Positions 18,210 to 26,443 of a DNA stretch of 48,007 nucleotides are shown here, in pieces. The notes under the pieces are model-generated. The model was not told where the DNA came from and did not search any database. It saw only the letters and a list, made by a program, of their open reading frames with translations. The stretch is from positions 669,587-717,593 of the forward strand of contig NZ_PEKV01000005.1 in the NCBI RefSeq assembly GCF_002796975.1, read 5' to 3'. This DNA comes from Ferrovibrio sp. Lineage in GTDB: Bacteria > Pseudomonadota > Alphaproteobacteria > Ferrovibrionales > Ferrovibrionaceae. Numbering within the stretch: the stretch's first letter is position 1; each line of letters begins with the position of its first letter. Position numbers and translations under genes: made by a program.

Positions 18210-18238
18210 AAGGCCCCGGTATCTGCCGGGGCCTTTTT
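18210..18238 (+). terminator. Intrinsic terminator of scoAB
   Basis: Perfect 10-bp stem AAGGCCCCGG/CCGGGGCCTT (18210-18219, 18226-18235) with a 6-nt loop and a T-run through 18238. Confidence 0.93.
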
Positions 18239-18294
18239 CATTGCGCAGGGCGGTGGATCTCCGGACAATGGACTTCACCAGCAGGAGGTGCCCC

Positions 18295-18645
18295 ATGCCT
18301 GTCCGTCGCACATTTCTCATTGCCGCTTTGGCTCTGTTCTCGGGCGGCGCTCTCGCTCATCACGGCTGGGGTTCGTACGACGCGAACACGGTGCTGACTC
18401 TGGACGGCACGGTGACCGCGATCGACCCGAACAATCCGCATGGCGAACTCAGGCTGAAGACGGCGGACAAGACCTGGATCGTCACGCTGTCGCCGCCCTC
18501 GCGCATGGCAAGCCGCGGCAAGCCGATTGCCGAGATCAAGGTCGGCGACAGGGTGGTGGCGGTCGGCTATCCCAACCGTTCGCGGGCGGACGAGATGCGC
18601 GCCGAACGCATTACCCATAACGGCTTCACCGTAGAGTTACGCTGA
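18295..18645 (+). CDS. DUF6152 family secreted protein
   Basis: Protein of 116 residues with a signal peptide (about 1-21, ending GGALA) and a mature part that begins HHGWGSYD, the conserved start of DUF6152 proteins. The remainder looks like a small beta-barrel (GTVTAIDPNNPHGELRLKT...VGDRVVAVGYP). Function is unknown. An exposed N-terminal His-His after cleavage could bind a metal ion, which is my inference. ATG 18295 is backed by AGGAGGTG. The gene is 2 bp before a GTG-started DUF6644 membrane gene, which often accompanies it. Confidence 0.8.
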   Translation: MPVRRTFLIAALALFSGGALAHHGWGSYDANTVLTLDGTVTAIDPNNPHGELRLKTADKTWIVTLSPPSRMASRGKPIAEIKVGDRVVAVGYPNRSRADEMRAERITHNGFTVELR

Positions 18646-18647
18646 CC

Positions 18648-19145
18648 GTGGAGCATCCCGCCTCGCATCACCCGCTGCTGGTCTCTCTGGAGCAGTCGAA
18701 TCTCGGCGCGGCGATGCGCGAGTCGATGTGGCTGTATCCCGCCGTCGAGATCCTGCACATCTTCGGCTTCATCCTGCTGGTCGGCAGCATCGTCGGCTTC
18801 GACCTGCGGCTGCTCGGCCTGCACCGCTTCCTGCCGGTGCCGCCGCTGGCCCATCACGCCGTGCCGCTCGCCATGATCGGCTTCTGCATCGCCGCGCCGG
18901 CCGGCTTCCTGCTGTTCGCCACCGAGGCCACCAGCATCGCGATGAATCCGGCCTTCCAGGTGAAGCTCTTCTGCATCGCGCTCGGCCTTGCCAATGCGAT
19001 CCTGTTCCATCTCGGCCCCTGGCGCACGATGACGCTCTGGGGTGCCGCGAATTACGTGCCGCCGGTGGCGCGTCTGGGCGCCGCCACCTCGCTGCTGGCC
19101 TGGACCGGCGCAGTGATCGGCGGCCGGCTCATTGCTTATCTTTAG
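18648..19145 (+). CDS. DUF6644-like four-helix membrane protein
   Basis: Integral membrane protein of 165 residues with four hydrophobic segments, about 27-55, 73-95, 104-122 and 140-163. The SMWLYPAVEILHIFGFILLVGSIVGFDLRLLGL opening resembles DUF6644. Conserved-looking histidines lie at the helix edges (EILHIF, LAHHAV, ILFHLG), reminiscent of heme- or copper-handling membrane proteins such as CopD or cytochrome b561, though this is only resemblance. It starts with GTG 18648, 2 bp after the DUF6152 stop, so the two are one operon. Function unknown. Confidence 0.72.
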   Translation: MEHPASHHPLLVSLEQSNLGAAMRESMWLYPAVEILHIFGFILLVGSIVGFDLRLLGLHRFLPVPPLAHHAVPLAMIGFCIAAPAGFLLFATEATSIAMNPAFQVKLFCIALGLANAILFHLGPWRTMTLWGAANYVPPVARLGAATSLLAWTGAVIGGRLIAYL

Positions 19146-19181
19146 CCGGGCCTGTCTCTGAACGGCCAAGCTGCCGCATTT

Positions 19182-19202
19182 CCGCCGCACCCATTGCGGC
19201 GG
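19182..19202 (+). terminator. Possible terminator hairpin after the DUF6152-DUF6644 operon
   Basis: An 8-bp perfect stem CCGCCGCA/TGCGGCGG with a 5-nt loop, 36 bp after the DUF6644 stop. A T-rich tract (GGTTTTC) follows only about 7 bp later, so termination may be inefficient. Confidence 0.4.
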
Positions 19203-19342
19203 GTCGCGGTTTTCTGCCTGAAACAAAAACATGACCGCGTCAAAACCAAGCGGAACCGCATCTCCACGGTCACGTTTGTTGCCTGCCACCCTGCCGGACA
19301 GCGCTTCCTGCGAAGCGCATCCTGGCCATAAGGAGAAAAAAC

Positions 19343-19939
19343 ATGATCGCGCGTCGCTCTTTCTTCATGCTCGCTGCCGCTGCCATTGCGGCTTCCTCAG
19401 TCGTCGCCTGCGCGTCGCGCAGCTACGCCGTCAACGGCACCGTCTCGTACCGTGAACGCCTTATCCTGCCGGCGGACTCGGTGATCGTCGTCCGCCTTGA
19501 AGACGTCACCCGCGGTCAGGCCTATCCGAACGTGATTTCGGAGCAGCGCATCGTGCCGAACAGCATGGCGGTGACGCAGTTCTCGCTGCCCTACCAGTAC
19601 GGCACCATCGATCCGAACGCCACCTATGTGGTGAATGCCTGGATCGAGCAGGGCGGCCGCATCCTGTTCCGCAACAACAAGGTCTACCAGGTGCTGACCA
19701 AGACCGCGCCGTCCAGCAACATCAATGTCGAACTCGAGCAGGTCGCCGCCATGTTCGTGCCGTCGCCTGCCGTGGCGCCGGGGACGGTGGTCCAGCAGAC
19801 CACCACCACAACCACCTCAGGCCCGGCCACCGGGTCGGTGATCGTGCAGCCGGCGCCGGCTGCGCCGGGCACCTACTACGTGGCGCCGGCGCCGGCCGCG
19901 CCGCCGAGCGGAACTGTCATCCTGCAGCCGGCACGCTAA
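19343..19939 (+). CDS. YbaY/YscW-like lipoprotein
   Basis: Lipoprotein of 198 residues: a signal segment and lipobox VVAC with the lipidated Cys near residue 23. Residues 29-135 form a YscW/YbaY-type beta-sandwich (VNGTVSYRERLILPADSVIVVRLEDV..., a YERIALPADAVVTVTLQD-like pattern). The C-terminal 55 residues are a low-complexity Thr, Pro and Ala tail with two related Tyr/Ala/Pro segments (PAPAAP repeated). It is probably anchored in the outer membrane with a folding or envelope role; the family has no firm function. AAGGAG stands before the ATG, and a strong terminator follows. Confidence 0.78.
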   Translation: MIARRSFFMLAAAAIAASSVVACASRSYAVNGTVSYRERLILPADSVIVVRLEDVTRGQAYPNVISEQRIVPNSMAVTQFSLPYQYGTIDPNATYVVNAWIEQGGRILFRNNKVYQVLTKTAPSSNINVELEQVAAMFVPSPAVAPGTVVQQTTTTTTSGPATGSVIVQPAPAAPGTYYVAPAPAAPPSGTVILQPAR

Positions 19940-19969
19940 GCCTTAAGCGCATCGTCTGAAGATCAAGGT

Positions 19970-20013
19970 CAGGGCCTGTCTCCTGCGTCATGGGAGGCGG
20001 GCCCTGATTTTTT
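19970..20013 (+). terminator. Intrinsic terminator of the YbaY-like lipoprotein gene
   Basis: CAGGGCC (19970-19976) pairs with GGCCCTG (20000-20006); inner bases can extend the stem with G-U pairs, and TTTTTT runs at 20008-20013. Confidence 0.85.
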
Positions 20014-20024
20014 AGACAGTCAGA

Positions 20025-20092
20025 CCCTCACCCCCTCCCTCTCCCGCAAGCGGGAGAGGGAGGGGCCCGCGCGCAGCGTGGGAGGGTGAGGG
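20025..20092. repeat. Palindromic intergenic repeat, family B copy 2
   Basis: CCCTCACCC...GGGTGAGGG outer arms around a CCCTCTCCCGC-AAGC-GGGAGAGGG core hairpin. It shares ends and core with 11312-11420, but is a compact form. It lies between a + strand terminator and the 3' end of a minus-strand gene. Confidence 0.8.
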
Positions 20093-20102
20093 CTCTTGTT
20101 TT

Positions 20103-20537
20103 TTACGGACAGGGCACGTCGCGAAACGCGTAGATGCGGTCATCCGCCGGCGTGTAGTCGGCGCGGGCGGCGCTGTCCTTGCCCGTCGCCATCCATTCCG
20201 GCGAGATCGTCGTCTGGTAGGTCTGGCATACTTCGTGGCCGTCGCGTTCGAGCCGGTGATACTCCACCTTCGCCGCCCAGCGTCCGTTGCCGTCGAGCAG
20301 CCGCGTCTCGCCATTGGCGACGGTGACGCGCCAGTGCAGCGGCGGGCCGTCCTGTGGCTGCAGCGTCACCGGGCCGGTGACCGGCGGCAGCGTCACGTCG
20401 GCGGACAGCACATGTCCGCCAGCCAGGATGGTGCCGGCACGGAAATGCAGCGGCGGCGCCGGCGGCTCTTCAGCCCGGGCTGCAAAAGCCATGGCAGGCA
20501 GGGTCAGCAGGAGGAAGGTGGCGGCAGGCCATCGCAT
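20103..20537 (-). CDS. Secreted hypothetical protein
   Basis: Protein of 144 residues with a clear signal peptide (residues 1-22, ending FAARA). The mature part is beta-rich with an LTLPPVTGPVTLQP-like pattern, a HRLERDGHEVCQTYQTTI segment and a final Cys (DVPCP), so its two cysteines could form one disulfide. No family is recognised. It is transcribed convergently with the YbaY-like gene and follows the YkvA gene by 33 bp, possibly as a two-gene unit. Function unknown. Confidence 0.65.
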   Translation of the reverse strand: MRWPAATFLLLTLPAMAFAARAEEPPAPPLHFRAGTILAGGHVLSADVTLPPVTGPVTLQPQDGPPLHWRVTVANGETRLLDGNGRWAAKVEYHRLERDGHEVCQTYQTTISPEWMATGKDSAARADYTPADDRIYAFRDVPCP

Positions 20538-20570
20538 GCCGCCAGTCTAGCAGAGTGACTGAGCGAAGTG

Positions 20571-20951
20571 TCAGTCGCGACGCAGCTTGTTGAGCCAGAC
20601 CGAGGCGGCGCGGCGATGCGCGTCGGTCATGCTGGATTCCACCGCCTTGATCGCGGCGTAGATCACCGCGAGGTCGTCGCCATAGCCCATGGCGCCGAAG
20701 ATGTCGGGGATGAAATCCACCGGCATGACGAAATAGCCCAGTGCGCCGAACAGCACCGCCTTGGCGGTGGCCGGTGTTTTCGGGTCGATGGCGGCATAGA
20801 AGGCAGCCAGAAAGCTCTCGGCGCCCGGCAGGTAGCTGACGGTGTGTTTCAGCTTGCGCCAGAAGCGCCTGGCCAGCCGCGGCTCTTCCAGCTTCAGGCG
20901 GGCGGGATCGGCCGGCACCTGGAAGGCCAGCGGATTGGGGTCTCGGCTCAT
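20571..20951 (-). CDS. YkvA (DUF1232) family protein
   Basis: Protein of 126 residues with the DUF1232 core: TPATAKAVLFGALGYFVMPVDFIPDIFGAMGYGDDLAVIYAAI, including the conserved YFVMPVDFIPD turn between two hydrophobic segments (about residues 62-105). Family members are small membrane-associated proteins of unknown role. I chose ATG 20951; a frame to 20987 adds a Pro-rich leader. No ribosome site is strong for either. Divergent from the binding-protein gene, with three 14-bp tandem repeats in between. Confidence 0.8.
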   Translation of the reverse strand: MSRDPNPLAFQVPADPARLKLEEPRLARRFWRKLKHTVSYLPGAESFLAAFYAAIDPKTPATAKAVLFGALGYFVMPVDFIPDIFGAMGYGDDLAVIYAAIKAVESSMTDAHRRAASVWLNKLRRD

Positions 20952-20982
20952 GGCGGCTGATATGGGGTGCGGCCCAGGCTCA

Positions 20983-21021
20983 TGCAAGCCGGCTCCTGCA
21001 AGCCGGCCGCTGCAAGCCGGG
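20983..21021. repeat. Three tandem 14-bp repeats (TGCAAGCCGGC)
   Basis: TGCAAGCCGG(C/G) starts at 20983, 20997 and 21011, exactly 14 bp apart. The copies are nearly identical in their first ten bases. They lie between the divergent YkvA and substrate-binding genes, so they may be an operator array or a simple repeat. Confidence 0.75.
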
Positions 21022-21069
21022 CCGGGGTATGCGATAACTGCCTCGGGTGTTGAGGGATTTTCGCAGGTT

Positions 21070-21813
21070 ATGAGGATTTTAGAGGTTCTGGGCGCGGCTG
21101 TGGTGCTGGTGGCGCTGGCGATTTCGCCGGCCCGGGCGGCTGACCGCCTGATGCTGGTGACCGGCGAGGATTATCCGCCTTACGTCGATGGCGATGCACC
21201 CGGCGGCGGGCTCGCCGTCCAGCTGGTGCAGCAGGCGATGCGTCGCATGAATGCGACGGCCACGGTCGAGATCGCGCCCTGGCGCCGCGGCTATGAGGAA
21301 ACCCGGCGCGGCCGCTTCGACGCCACTTTCCCCTATGTGCGCACACCCGAGCGCGAGCGCGACTTCCTCTATTCCGATGTGCTGTTCCAGATGCGGCAGG
21401 CGATCTTCATGCCGGTCGCGCGGCGTTTTGCCTATCGCGGGCCGGCCGACCTGAACGGCCGCCGCGTCTGCACGCCGCTCGGCTATGCACCCGCGCAGGG
21501 CCTGCAGGCGATGATCGAAAACAAACAGATCGAGCGCATCTCGGTCGCCAATGCTGCGACCTGTCCCGGCCTGCTGGCGGCCGACCGCGCCGATTTCTTC
21601 GTGCAGGATCTGCGCATCGGCCAGACCCTGCTGACCAGGGCCGGCCTGACGCAGGAGATCGTCGCCGTCAGCGAGCCGCCGTTCGGCCTGTCGGAAATTC
21701 ATTTCATCGTGCCGCGCAGCCGCGCGGATGCAGCCGGGCTGATTGCGCGTTTCAATGCAGCCCTGGCGCAGGTCAGGGCCAGTGGGGATTACGACCGCCT
21801 GCTGGCGCAGTAG
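21070..21813 (+). CDS. Periplasmic substrate-binding protein (SBP_bac_3 family)
   Basis: Protein of 247 residues with a signal peptide (about 1-23, ending PARAA). The mature chain starts DRLMLVTGEDYPPYVD and contains MNATATVEIAPWRRGYEETRRGRFDATFPYVRTPERERDFLYSD, the pattern of amino-acid-type or orphan binding proteins of the SBP_bac_3 superfamily. It binds a small ligand in the periplasm. No permease or ATPase gene adjoins it, so it may deliver to a remote transporter or act in sensing. I chose ATG 21070 because it starts the signal peptide; open frame upstream enters the divergent gene. Confidence 0.82.
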   Translation: MRILEVLGAAVVLVALAISPARAADRLMLVTGEDYPPYVDGDAPGGGLAVQLVQQAMRRMNATATVEIAPWRRGYEETRRGRFDATFPYVRTPERERDFLYSDVLFQMRQAIFMPVARRFAYRGPADLNGRRVCTPLGYAPAQGLQAMIENKQIERISVANAATCPGLLAADRADFFVQDLRIGQTLLTRAGLTQEIVAVSEPPFGLSEIHFIVPRSRADAAGLIARFNAALAQVRASGDYDRLLAQ

Positions 21814-21928
21814 GCTCGAACCGGCCCGGACGTAGCCAAAAGCGGGTCGATTGGTTATAACCACGCCCGGAAAATTAGTTACGATAGATAACAGATTGCC
21901 AATAACAGATTGAAGAGGGAGTGATCTC

Positions 21929-22690
21929 ATGGATCTCAAGGGTGTAGGCGCGATCGTCACCGGCGGTGCTTCGGGTCTGGGCGCGGCGACTGCCAGGGCG
22001 CTGGCCGGCGCGGGCGCCAGGGTCGCCATCTTCGACATGAATCTCGAACTCGCCGAGCAGACCGCCAAGGACATCGGCGGCGTGGCGATCAAATGCGACG
22101 TGGCCGACGGTCCGGGCGGCGAGGCCGCGGTGAAGGATGCCATCGCCAAGGTCGGTCCGGTGCGTGTGCTGGTCAACTGCGCCGGCGTCGGTACGCCGAT
22201 GAAGGCGGTGGGCAAGGATGGCCCGGTCGCGCTGGAGAAGTTCATCAAGGTGGTGCAGATCAACCTGATCGGCACCTTCAACATGATCCGCCTCGTCGCG
22301 CATCACATGCAGCAGCAGCCGGAGATGGCCGACAAGGAACGCGGTTGCATCATCAACACCGCCTCCGTCGCCGCCTTCGACGGCCAGATCGGCCAGCCGG
22401 CCTATGGCGCCTCGAAGGCCGGCGTGCATGGCATGACCTTGCCGCTGGCGCGTGAATTCGCTTCGTTCGGCATCCGCGTCTGCACCATCGCGCCGGGCCT
22501 GTTCGGCACGCCGATGATGTTCGCCCTGCCGCCGGAAGCGCAGGAGTCGCTCGGCAAGTCGGTGCCCTATCCGTCGCGTCTCGGCCGCCCGGAAGAATAC
22601 GCCGCGCTGGCCAAGCATATCTGCGAGAACACCATGCTGAACGGCGAGACCATCCGTCTCGACGGCGCGCTGCGGATGGCGCCGCGGTAA
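21929..22690 (+). CDS. SDR family, 3-hydroxyacyl-CoA dehydrogenase type 2-like
   Basis: Short-chain dehydrogenase of 253 residues: nucleotide loop TGGASGLGAATARAL (12-26), NCAG near residue 88, catalytic Ser in NTASVAAFDGQIGQPAYGASKAG and YxxxK (Tyr and Lys in YGASK). The pattern FGIRVCTIAPGLFGTPMM and the whole layout resemble mammalian HSD17B10 and its bacterial homologues, which oxidise short 2-methyl-3-hydroxyacyl-CoA. It would work in isoleucine or fatty acid degradation. AGGGAG precedes the ATG. It is followed by a palindromic repeat and a strong terminator. Confidence 0.85.
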   Translation: MDLKGVGAIVTGGASGLGAATARALAGAGARVAIFDMNLELAEQTAKDIGGVAIKCDVADGPGGEAAVKDAIAKVGPVRVLVNCAGVGTPMKAVGKDGPVALEKFIKVVQINLIGTFNMIRLVAHHMQQQPEMADKERGCIINTASVAAFDGQIGQPAYGASKAGVHGMTLPLAREFASFGIRVCTIAPGLFGTPMMFALPPEAQESLGKSVPYPSRLGRPEEYAALAKHICENTMLNGETIRLDGALRMAPR

Positions 22691-22700
22691 AAAGAAACGC

Positions 22701-22782
22701 GTGGATGCCCGGATCAAGTCCGGGCATGACACAAGGGACTTAAACTACACTTGTCATGGCCGGGCTTGACCCGGCCATCCAC
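22701..22782. repeat. Palindromic intergenic repeat, family A copy 2
   Basis: Arms 22701-22730 (starting GTGGATGCCCGGATCAAG, ending GGGCATGAC) and 22753-22782 are near-perfect inverted copies around a 22-bp AT-rich spacer. Same family as 10956-11041. Confidence 0.85.
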
Positions 22783-22787
22783 GTCTT

Positions 22788-22818
22788 AAGGCCGCCCTCA
22801 TCGGGCGGCCTTTTCTTT
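22788..22818 (+). terminator. Intrinsic terminator before mdh
   Basis: Perfect 10-bp stem AAGGCCGCCC/GGGCGGCCTT with a 5-nt loop and TTTTCTTT tail. It separates the SDR gene from mdh. Confidence 0.92.
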
Positions 22819-22917
22819 GCCCGGAATCCGGCGATCTCCGGCCCTCAGAGGGGCGCCGAAGCCTTGCCCGCCCGGACGATTCCCGGTACCCCTTGGGCCG
22901 ACCTTTCCACCCCCTGA

Positions 22918-23916
<999 letters not shown>

Positions 23917-23926
23917 AGCAAACCGA

Positions 23927-23948
23927 AGCAAACCAAACGCGTCATCCT
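23927..23948. repeat. Short decameric A-rich repeat after mdh
   Basis: Two AAGCAAACC(G/A) decamers in tandem, followed by AACGCG. The flavour and 10-bp period recall the AACGA array at 24940-25036, but only two copies are present. Confidence 0.45.
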
Positions 23949-24012
23949 CGGGCTCGACCCGAGGATCTTTCTCAGTCTTGTGAGAGATGGTCGGATCAAG
24001 TCCGACCATGAC
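23941..24012. repeat. Palindromic intergenic repeat, family A copy 3 (diverged)
   Basis: Two dyads: GTCATCCTCGGGCTCGACCC... (23941-23967) and GATGGTCGGATCAAGTCC...CATGAC (23986-24012). They share the GTCAT/ATGAC ends and the centre ATCAAG with the two better copies but the arms are individually palindromic. It lies 24 bp after the mdh stop. Confidence 0.65.
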
Positions 24013-24166
24013 GTGAGTGGGAAAGTTCAGAGCGGCGCGCTGGCAACAGCGCGCCGTTTTTCACTCATCGCATACTTCAGTGCATTGAATCATCTCCCGC
24101 CTCTCACGGGAGACTCTCTACTGAAAATGTGGGTCGCTAAATCCTATGCTCGGGATTAGGGGCAGC

Positions 24167-24573
24167 TTATCCGGATGTAGCAACTTGCCGGTATCGGTTT
24201 CGCAAATGAACCGCCGTCTGATCTATGCTCGGGTAAACTGTTGTTGCATTAATGTTGATGCTGTCGAGTTGTTTCAGGACGCGTTGCTTATTTCTAATCG
24301 TGATGCGGGCAATCTCAATTGTTTCGTTGCCGCCTTCAGGCAAAGTTGCTTCGTGTCCGTATAGTAAGAAAGCGCCTAACTGCGATTTTATTCTTGTATT
24401 TGTTCGTTTCGCCTTCACGCAAATAATCGAATTTAAATCATCTGGAAGGATGCGACCTTCAAAATAGCCTTTCTCTGAGCGGATGTGATGAAGGAGTTGC
24501 CCTGCGCAAACGGCGATATAAGAGGGAGGTGTAACTGAGTGTAGCGGCGAGATTAATTTTTTTTGCTATACTG
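24167..24573 (-). pseudogene. FRG-domain protein remnant (5'-truncated)
   Basis: On the minus strand a frame is open for about 135 codons, from after a TAG near 24576 to TAA at 24167. It has no plausible start codon and no ribosome site at its 5' end. The C-terminal part reads LNSIICVKAKRTNTRIKSQLGAFLLYG...KQRVLKQLDSININATTVYPSID, matching the C-terminal half of FRG domains (QSGAFLLFG and K..ILKELD..GI...TLFPDL patterns). FRG proteins are often carried by accessory or defence loci. The stretch is visibly AT-richer than its surroundings. I read it as the 3' remnant of an acquired gene; the missing N-terminal half was lost. Confidence 0.62.
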
Positions 24574-24600
24574 TTGCCCGCTCAAACCCCTGGGAGACCC

Positions 24601-24801
24601 ATGGTGCGCCTGATCATCGCGATCTTTCTGCCCTTCCTGCTGTTCTTCACCATCGGCCGGCCGATCGCCGGCATCATCTGCCTGATCCTGCAATGCACGC
24701 TGATCGGCTGGATCCCGGCGGCGCTCTGGGCGGTCTATGCGCTCAGCCAGTACAGCACCGCCAAACAGATCGAGCAGGCAACCGGGCGAAAGCCCGGTTG
24801 A
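24601..24801 (+). CDS. YqaE/Pmp3 family membrane protein
   Basis: Protein of 66 residues with two hydrophobic helices joined by a short turn, ILQCTLIGWIPAALWAVYALSQY being the family-typical second helix. Pmp3/YqaE proteins are small stress-linked membrane peptides (salt and membrane potential). GGGAG lies before the ATG, and a TATACT -10-like element is at 24567-24572. It directly abuts the FRG remnant. A terminator follows at 24830. Confidence 0.88.
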   Translation: MVRLIIAIFLPFLLFFTIGRPIAGIICLILQCTLIGWIPAALWAVYALSQYSTAKQIEQATGRKPG

Positions 24802-24829
24802 GGCGCCGGCATTCATCCGTCTGCTGAGG

Positions 24830-24860
24830 AAAGGCCGGGCCGCAATCCCGGCTTTCTTTT
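24830..24860 (+). terminator. Terminator of the YqaE gene
   Basis: AAAGGCCGGG pairs with CCCGGCTTT (24847-24855) with one bulged G, a 7-nt loop and a CTTTCTTTT tail. Confidence 0.82.
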
Positions 24861-24871
24861 GCAGTAAAATG

Positions 24872-24881
24872 TTGCTATAAT
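24872..24881 (+). promoter_or_regulatory. Extended -10 promoter leading into the AACGA array and MFS gene
   Basis: TTGCTATAAT contains a consensus TATAAT (24876-24881) with the TGN extension just upstream. No good -35 is placed 16-18 bp before. If used, transcription starts near 24888, and the AACGA array lies inside a roughly 300-nt 5' leader of the MFS gene at 25185. Confidence 0.5.
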
Positions 24882-24939
24882 GTTCCATTTGGCGTGTATC
24901 TCCCCGCCGGATAGGCAGCGATAGGCGGTATTAGCCCAA

Positions 24940-25036
24940 ACGAACGCAAACGAAGCGAAACGAACACCAACGAGTATCCAACGAAGCCGAACGAACGCAA
25001 ACGAGCATCTAACGAACTCAAACGAACCGAAACAAG
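24940..25036. repeat. Phased AACGA array, ten copies at 10-11 bp
   Basis: ACGA (nine copies) or ACAA (last) begins at 24940, 24950, 24960, 24970, 24981, 24991, 25001, 25012, 25022 and 25032, so spacings are 10 or 11 bp. Most copies read AAACGAA or AACGAAC, and the spacers differ. The period matches one turn of DNA. A 13-bp segment, CGAACGCAAACGA, occurs twice 51 bp apart. Period 10 is not a multiple of three, so a repeated peptide is unlikely. Confidence 0.85.
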
Positions 25037-25184
25037 CGCAAGGCAGGGTCCAGGGCTGATCCTGCGGCTCACCCTTCGGTGTGAGTGCCGAATGCAGGGG
25101 CGCAATTGTAGACTTGCCCCTTGCCGGTCAGGGCTTTAGCTCTGCTGCAGACGAACCGCACGCCCGTTCAGGAGAGGCCTCCCG

Positions 25185-26441
25185 ATGTCCGCACCCCCCG
25201 CAGCCGCCCCCGGATCGGCGCCTGGCCCCGTGCTGGGCTGGCGCACGCCGCTCCTGGTCATCATCGCCGGCTGCACCATTGCCCTGCTGAATTTCGGCGT
25301 GCGCTCCGGCTTCGGACTGTTCCTCGAGCCGATCAGCATCGCCAACGGCTGGGGTCGCGAGGTGTTTGCCTTCGGCATCGCCATCCAGACCGTGCTCTGG
25401 GGCTTCGGCCAGCCCTTCGCCGGCGCCATCGCCGATCGCTACGGCTCGGCCCGCGTGCTCGCCGTCGGCGCGCTGCTCTATGCCGGCGGCGTCGCGCTCA
25501 CCGCCTATGCCGCCACGCCGCTGATGCTCAATCTCACGCTGGGCGTGCTGCTCGGCATGGGGCTGGCCGGCACGTCGTTTACCGTGGCGCTTGCCGCCAT
25601 CGCCCGCATGGTGTCGCCCGAGCGGCGGTCCTGGGCGCTTGGGCTGGGCACCGCCGCCGGTTCGATGGGGCAGTTCCTCATGGTGCCGCTCAGCCAGGGC
25701 TTCATCGCCGCCTGGGGCTGGCAGACCGCCTTGCTGCTGCTCAGCCTGTTCGCGCTCGCCATCATACCCCTGTCGAGCGCGCTGGCCGGCAAGGCCGTCG
25801 AGGGCGGCGGTCCGAAACAGTCGATGGGCGAGGCGCTGAAGGAAGCCGGCAACCAGAAGAGCTACTGGCTGCTGATCTCGGGCTTTTTCGTCTGCGGCTT
25901 CCATGTCTCCTTCATCCAGACGCATCTGCCGGCTTATATCGTCGATCGCGGCCTCGATCCGCAGACCGGCGCCTGGGCGCTGGCGCTGGTAGGCCTCGCC
26001 AATGTGGTCGGCTCGTATACCGCCGGCGTACTCGGCGGCAAGCGCAGCAAGAAATACCTGCTCAGCTTCATCTACGCGGCGCGCGCCGTGGTGATCGCCG
26101 TCTTCGTCATGCTGCCGATGACGCAGGTCAGCGTGCTCATCTTTGCCTTCGCCATGGGGCTGCTCTGGCTCTCCACCGTGCCGCTCACCTCAGGGCTGGT
26201 GGCGCAGATTTTCGGCCCGCGCTACATGGCCACCCTGTTCGGCATTGTTTTCTTCAGCCACCAGGTCGGCGGCTTCCTCGGCGTCTGGCTCGGCGGCCGG
26301 CTGTTCGATGCCAGCGGCTCCTATGACGTGGTCTGGTGGATCTCGACGGGTCTGGCCATTTTCGCCGCCATCGTACACTGGCCGATCGACGAACGCCCGC
26401 TGGTGCGTGCACCGGCGCCGGCTGCTGCTGCTGCGGAGTAA
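25185..26441 (+). CDS. MFS transporter (oxalate/formate antiporter-like subfamily)
   Basis: Major facilitator of 418 residues with 12 helices. Loop 2-3 has GAIADRYGSARVL (motif A), the first helices carry NFGVRSGFGLFLEPISIANGWGREVFAFGIAIQ, and the second half holds GFHVSFIQTHLPAYIVDRGL, a pattern seen in MFS members near the OFA/monocarboxylate group. The substrate is not predictable. GGAGAGG lies before the ATG. The C terminus is an Ala-rich tail. A small membrane protein gene follows 2 bp after the stop, so the two are probably co-transcribed. Confidence 0.85.
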   Translation: MSAPPAAAPGSAPGPVLGWRTPLLVIIAGCTIALLNFGVRSGFGLFLEPISIANGWGREVFAFGIAIQTVLWGFGQPFAGAIADRYGSARVLAVGALLYAGGVALTAYAATPLMLNLTLGVLLGMGLAGTSFTVALAAIARMVSPERRSWALGLGTAAGSMGQFLMVPLSQGFIAAWGWQTALLLLSLFALAIIPLSSALAGKAVEGGGPKQSMGEALKEAGNQKSYWLLISGFFVCGFHVSFIQTHLPAYIVDRGLDPQTGAWALALVGLANVVGSYTAGVLGGKRSKKYLLSFIYAARAVVIAVFVMLPMTQVSVLIFAFAMGLLWLSTVPLTSGLVAQIFGPRYMATLFGIVFFSHQVGGFLGVWLGGRLFDASGSYDVVWWISTGLAIFAAIVHWPIDERPLVRAPAPAAAAAE

Positions 26442-26443
26442 AC

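Noticed and set aside
24875-25105. Coding of a repeat protein by the AACGA array
   Set aside because: The period is 10-11 bp, not a multiple of three, so each copy falls in a different frame; no start codon with ribosome site precedes it.
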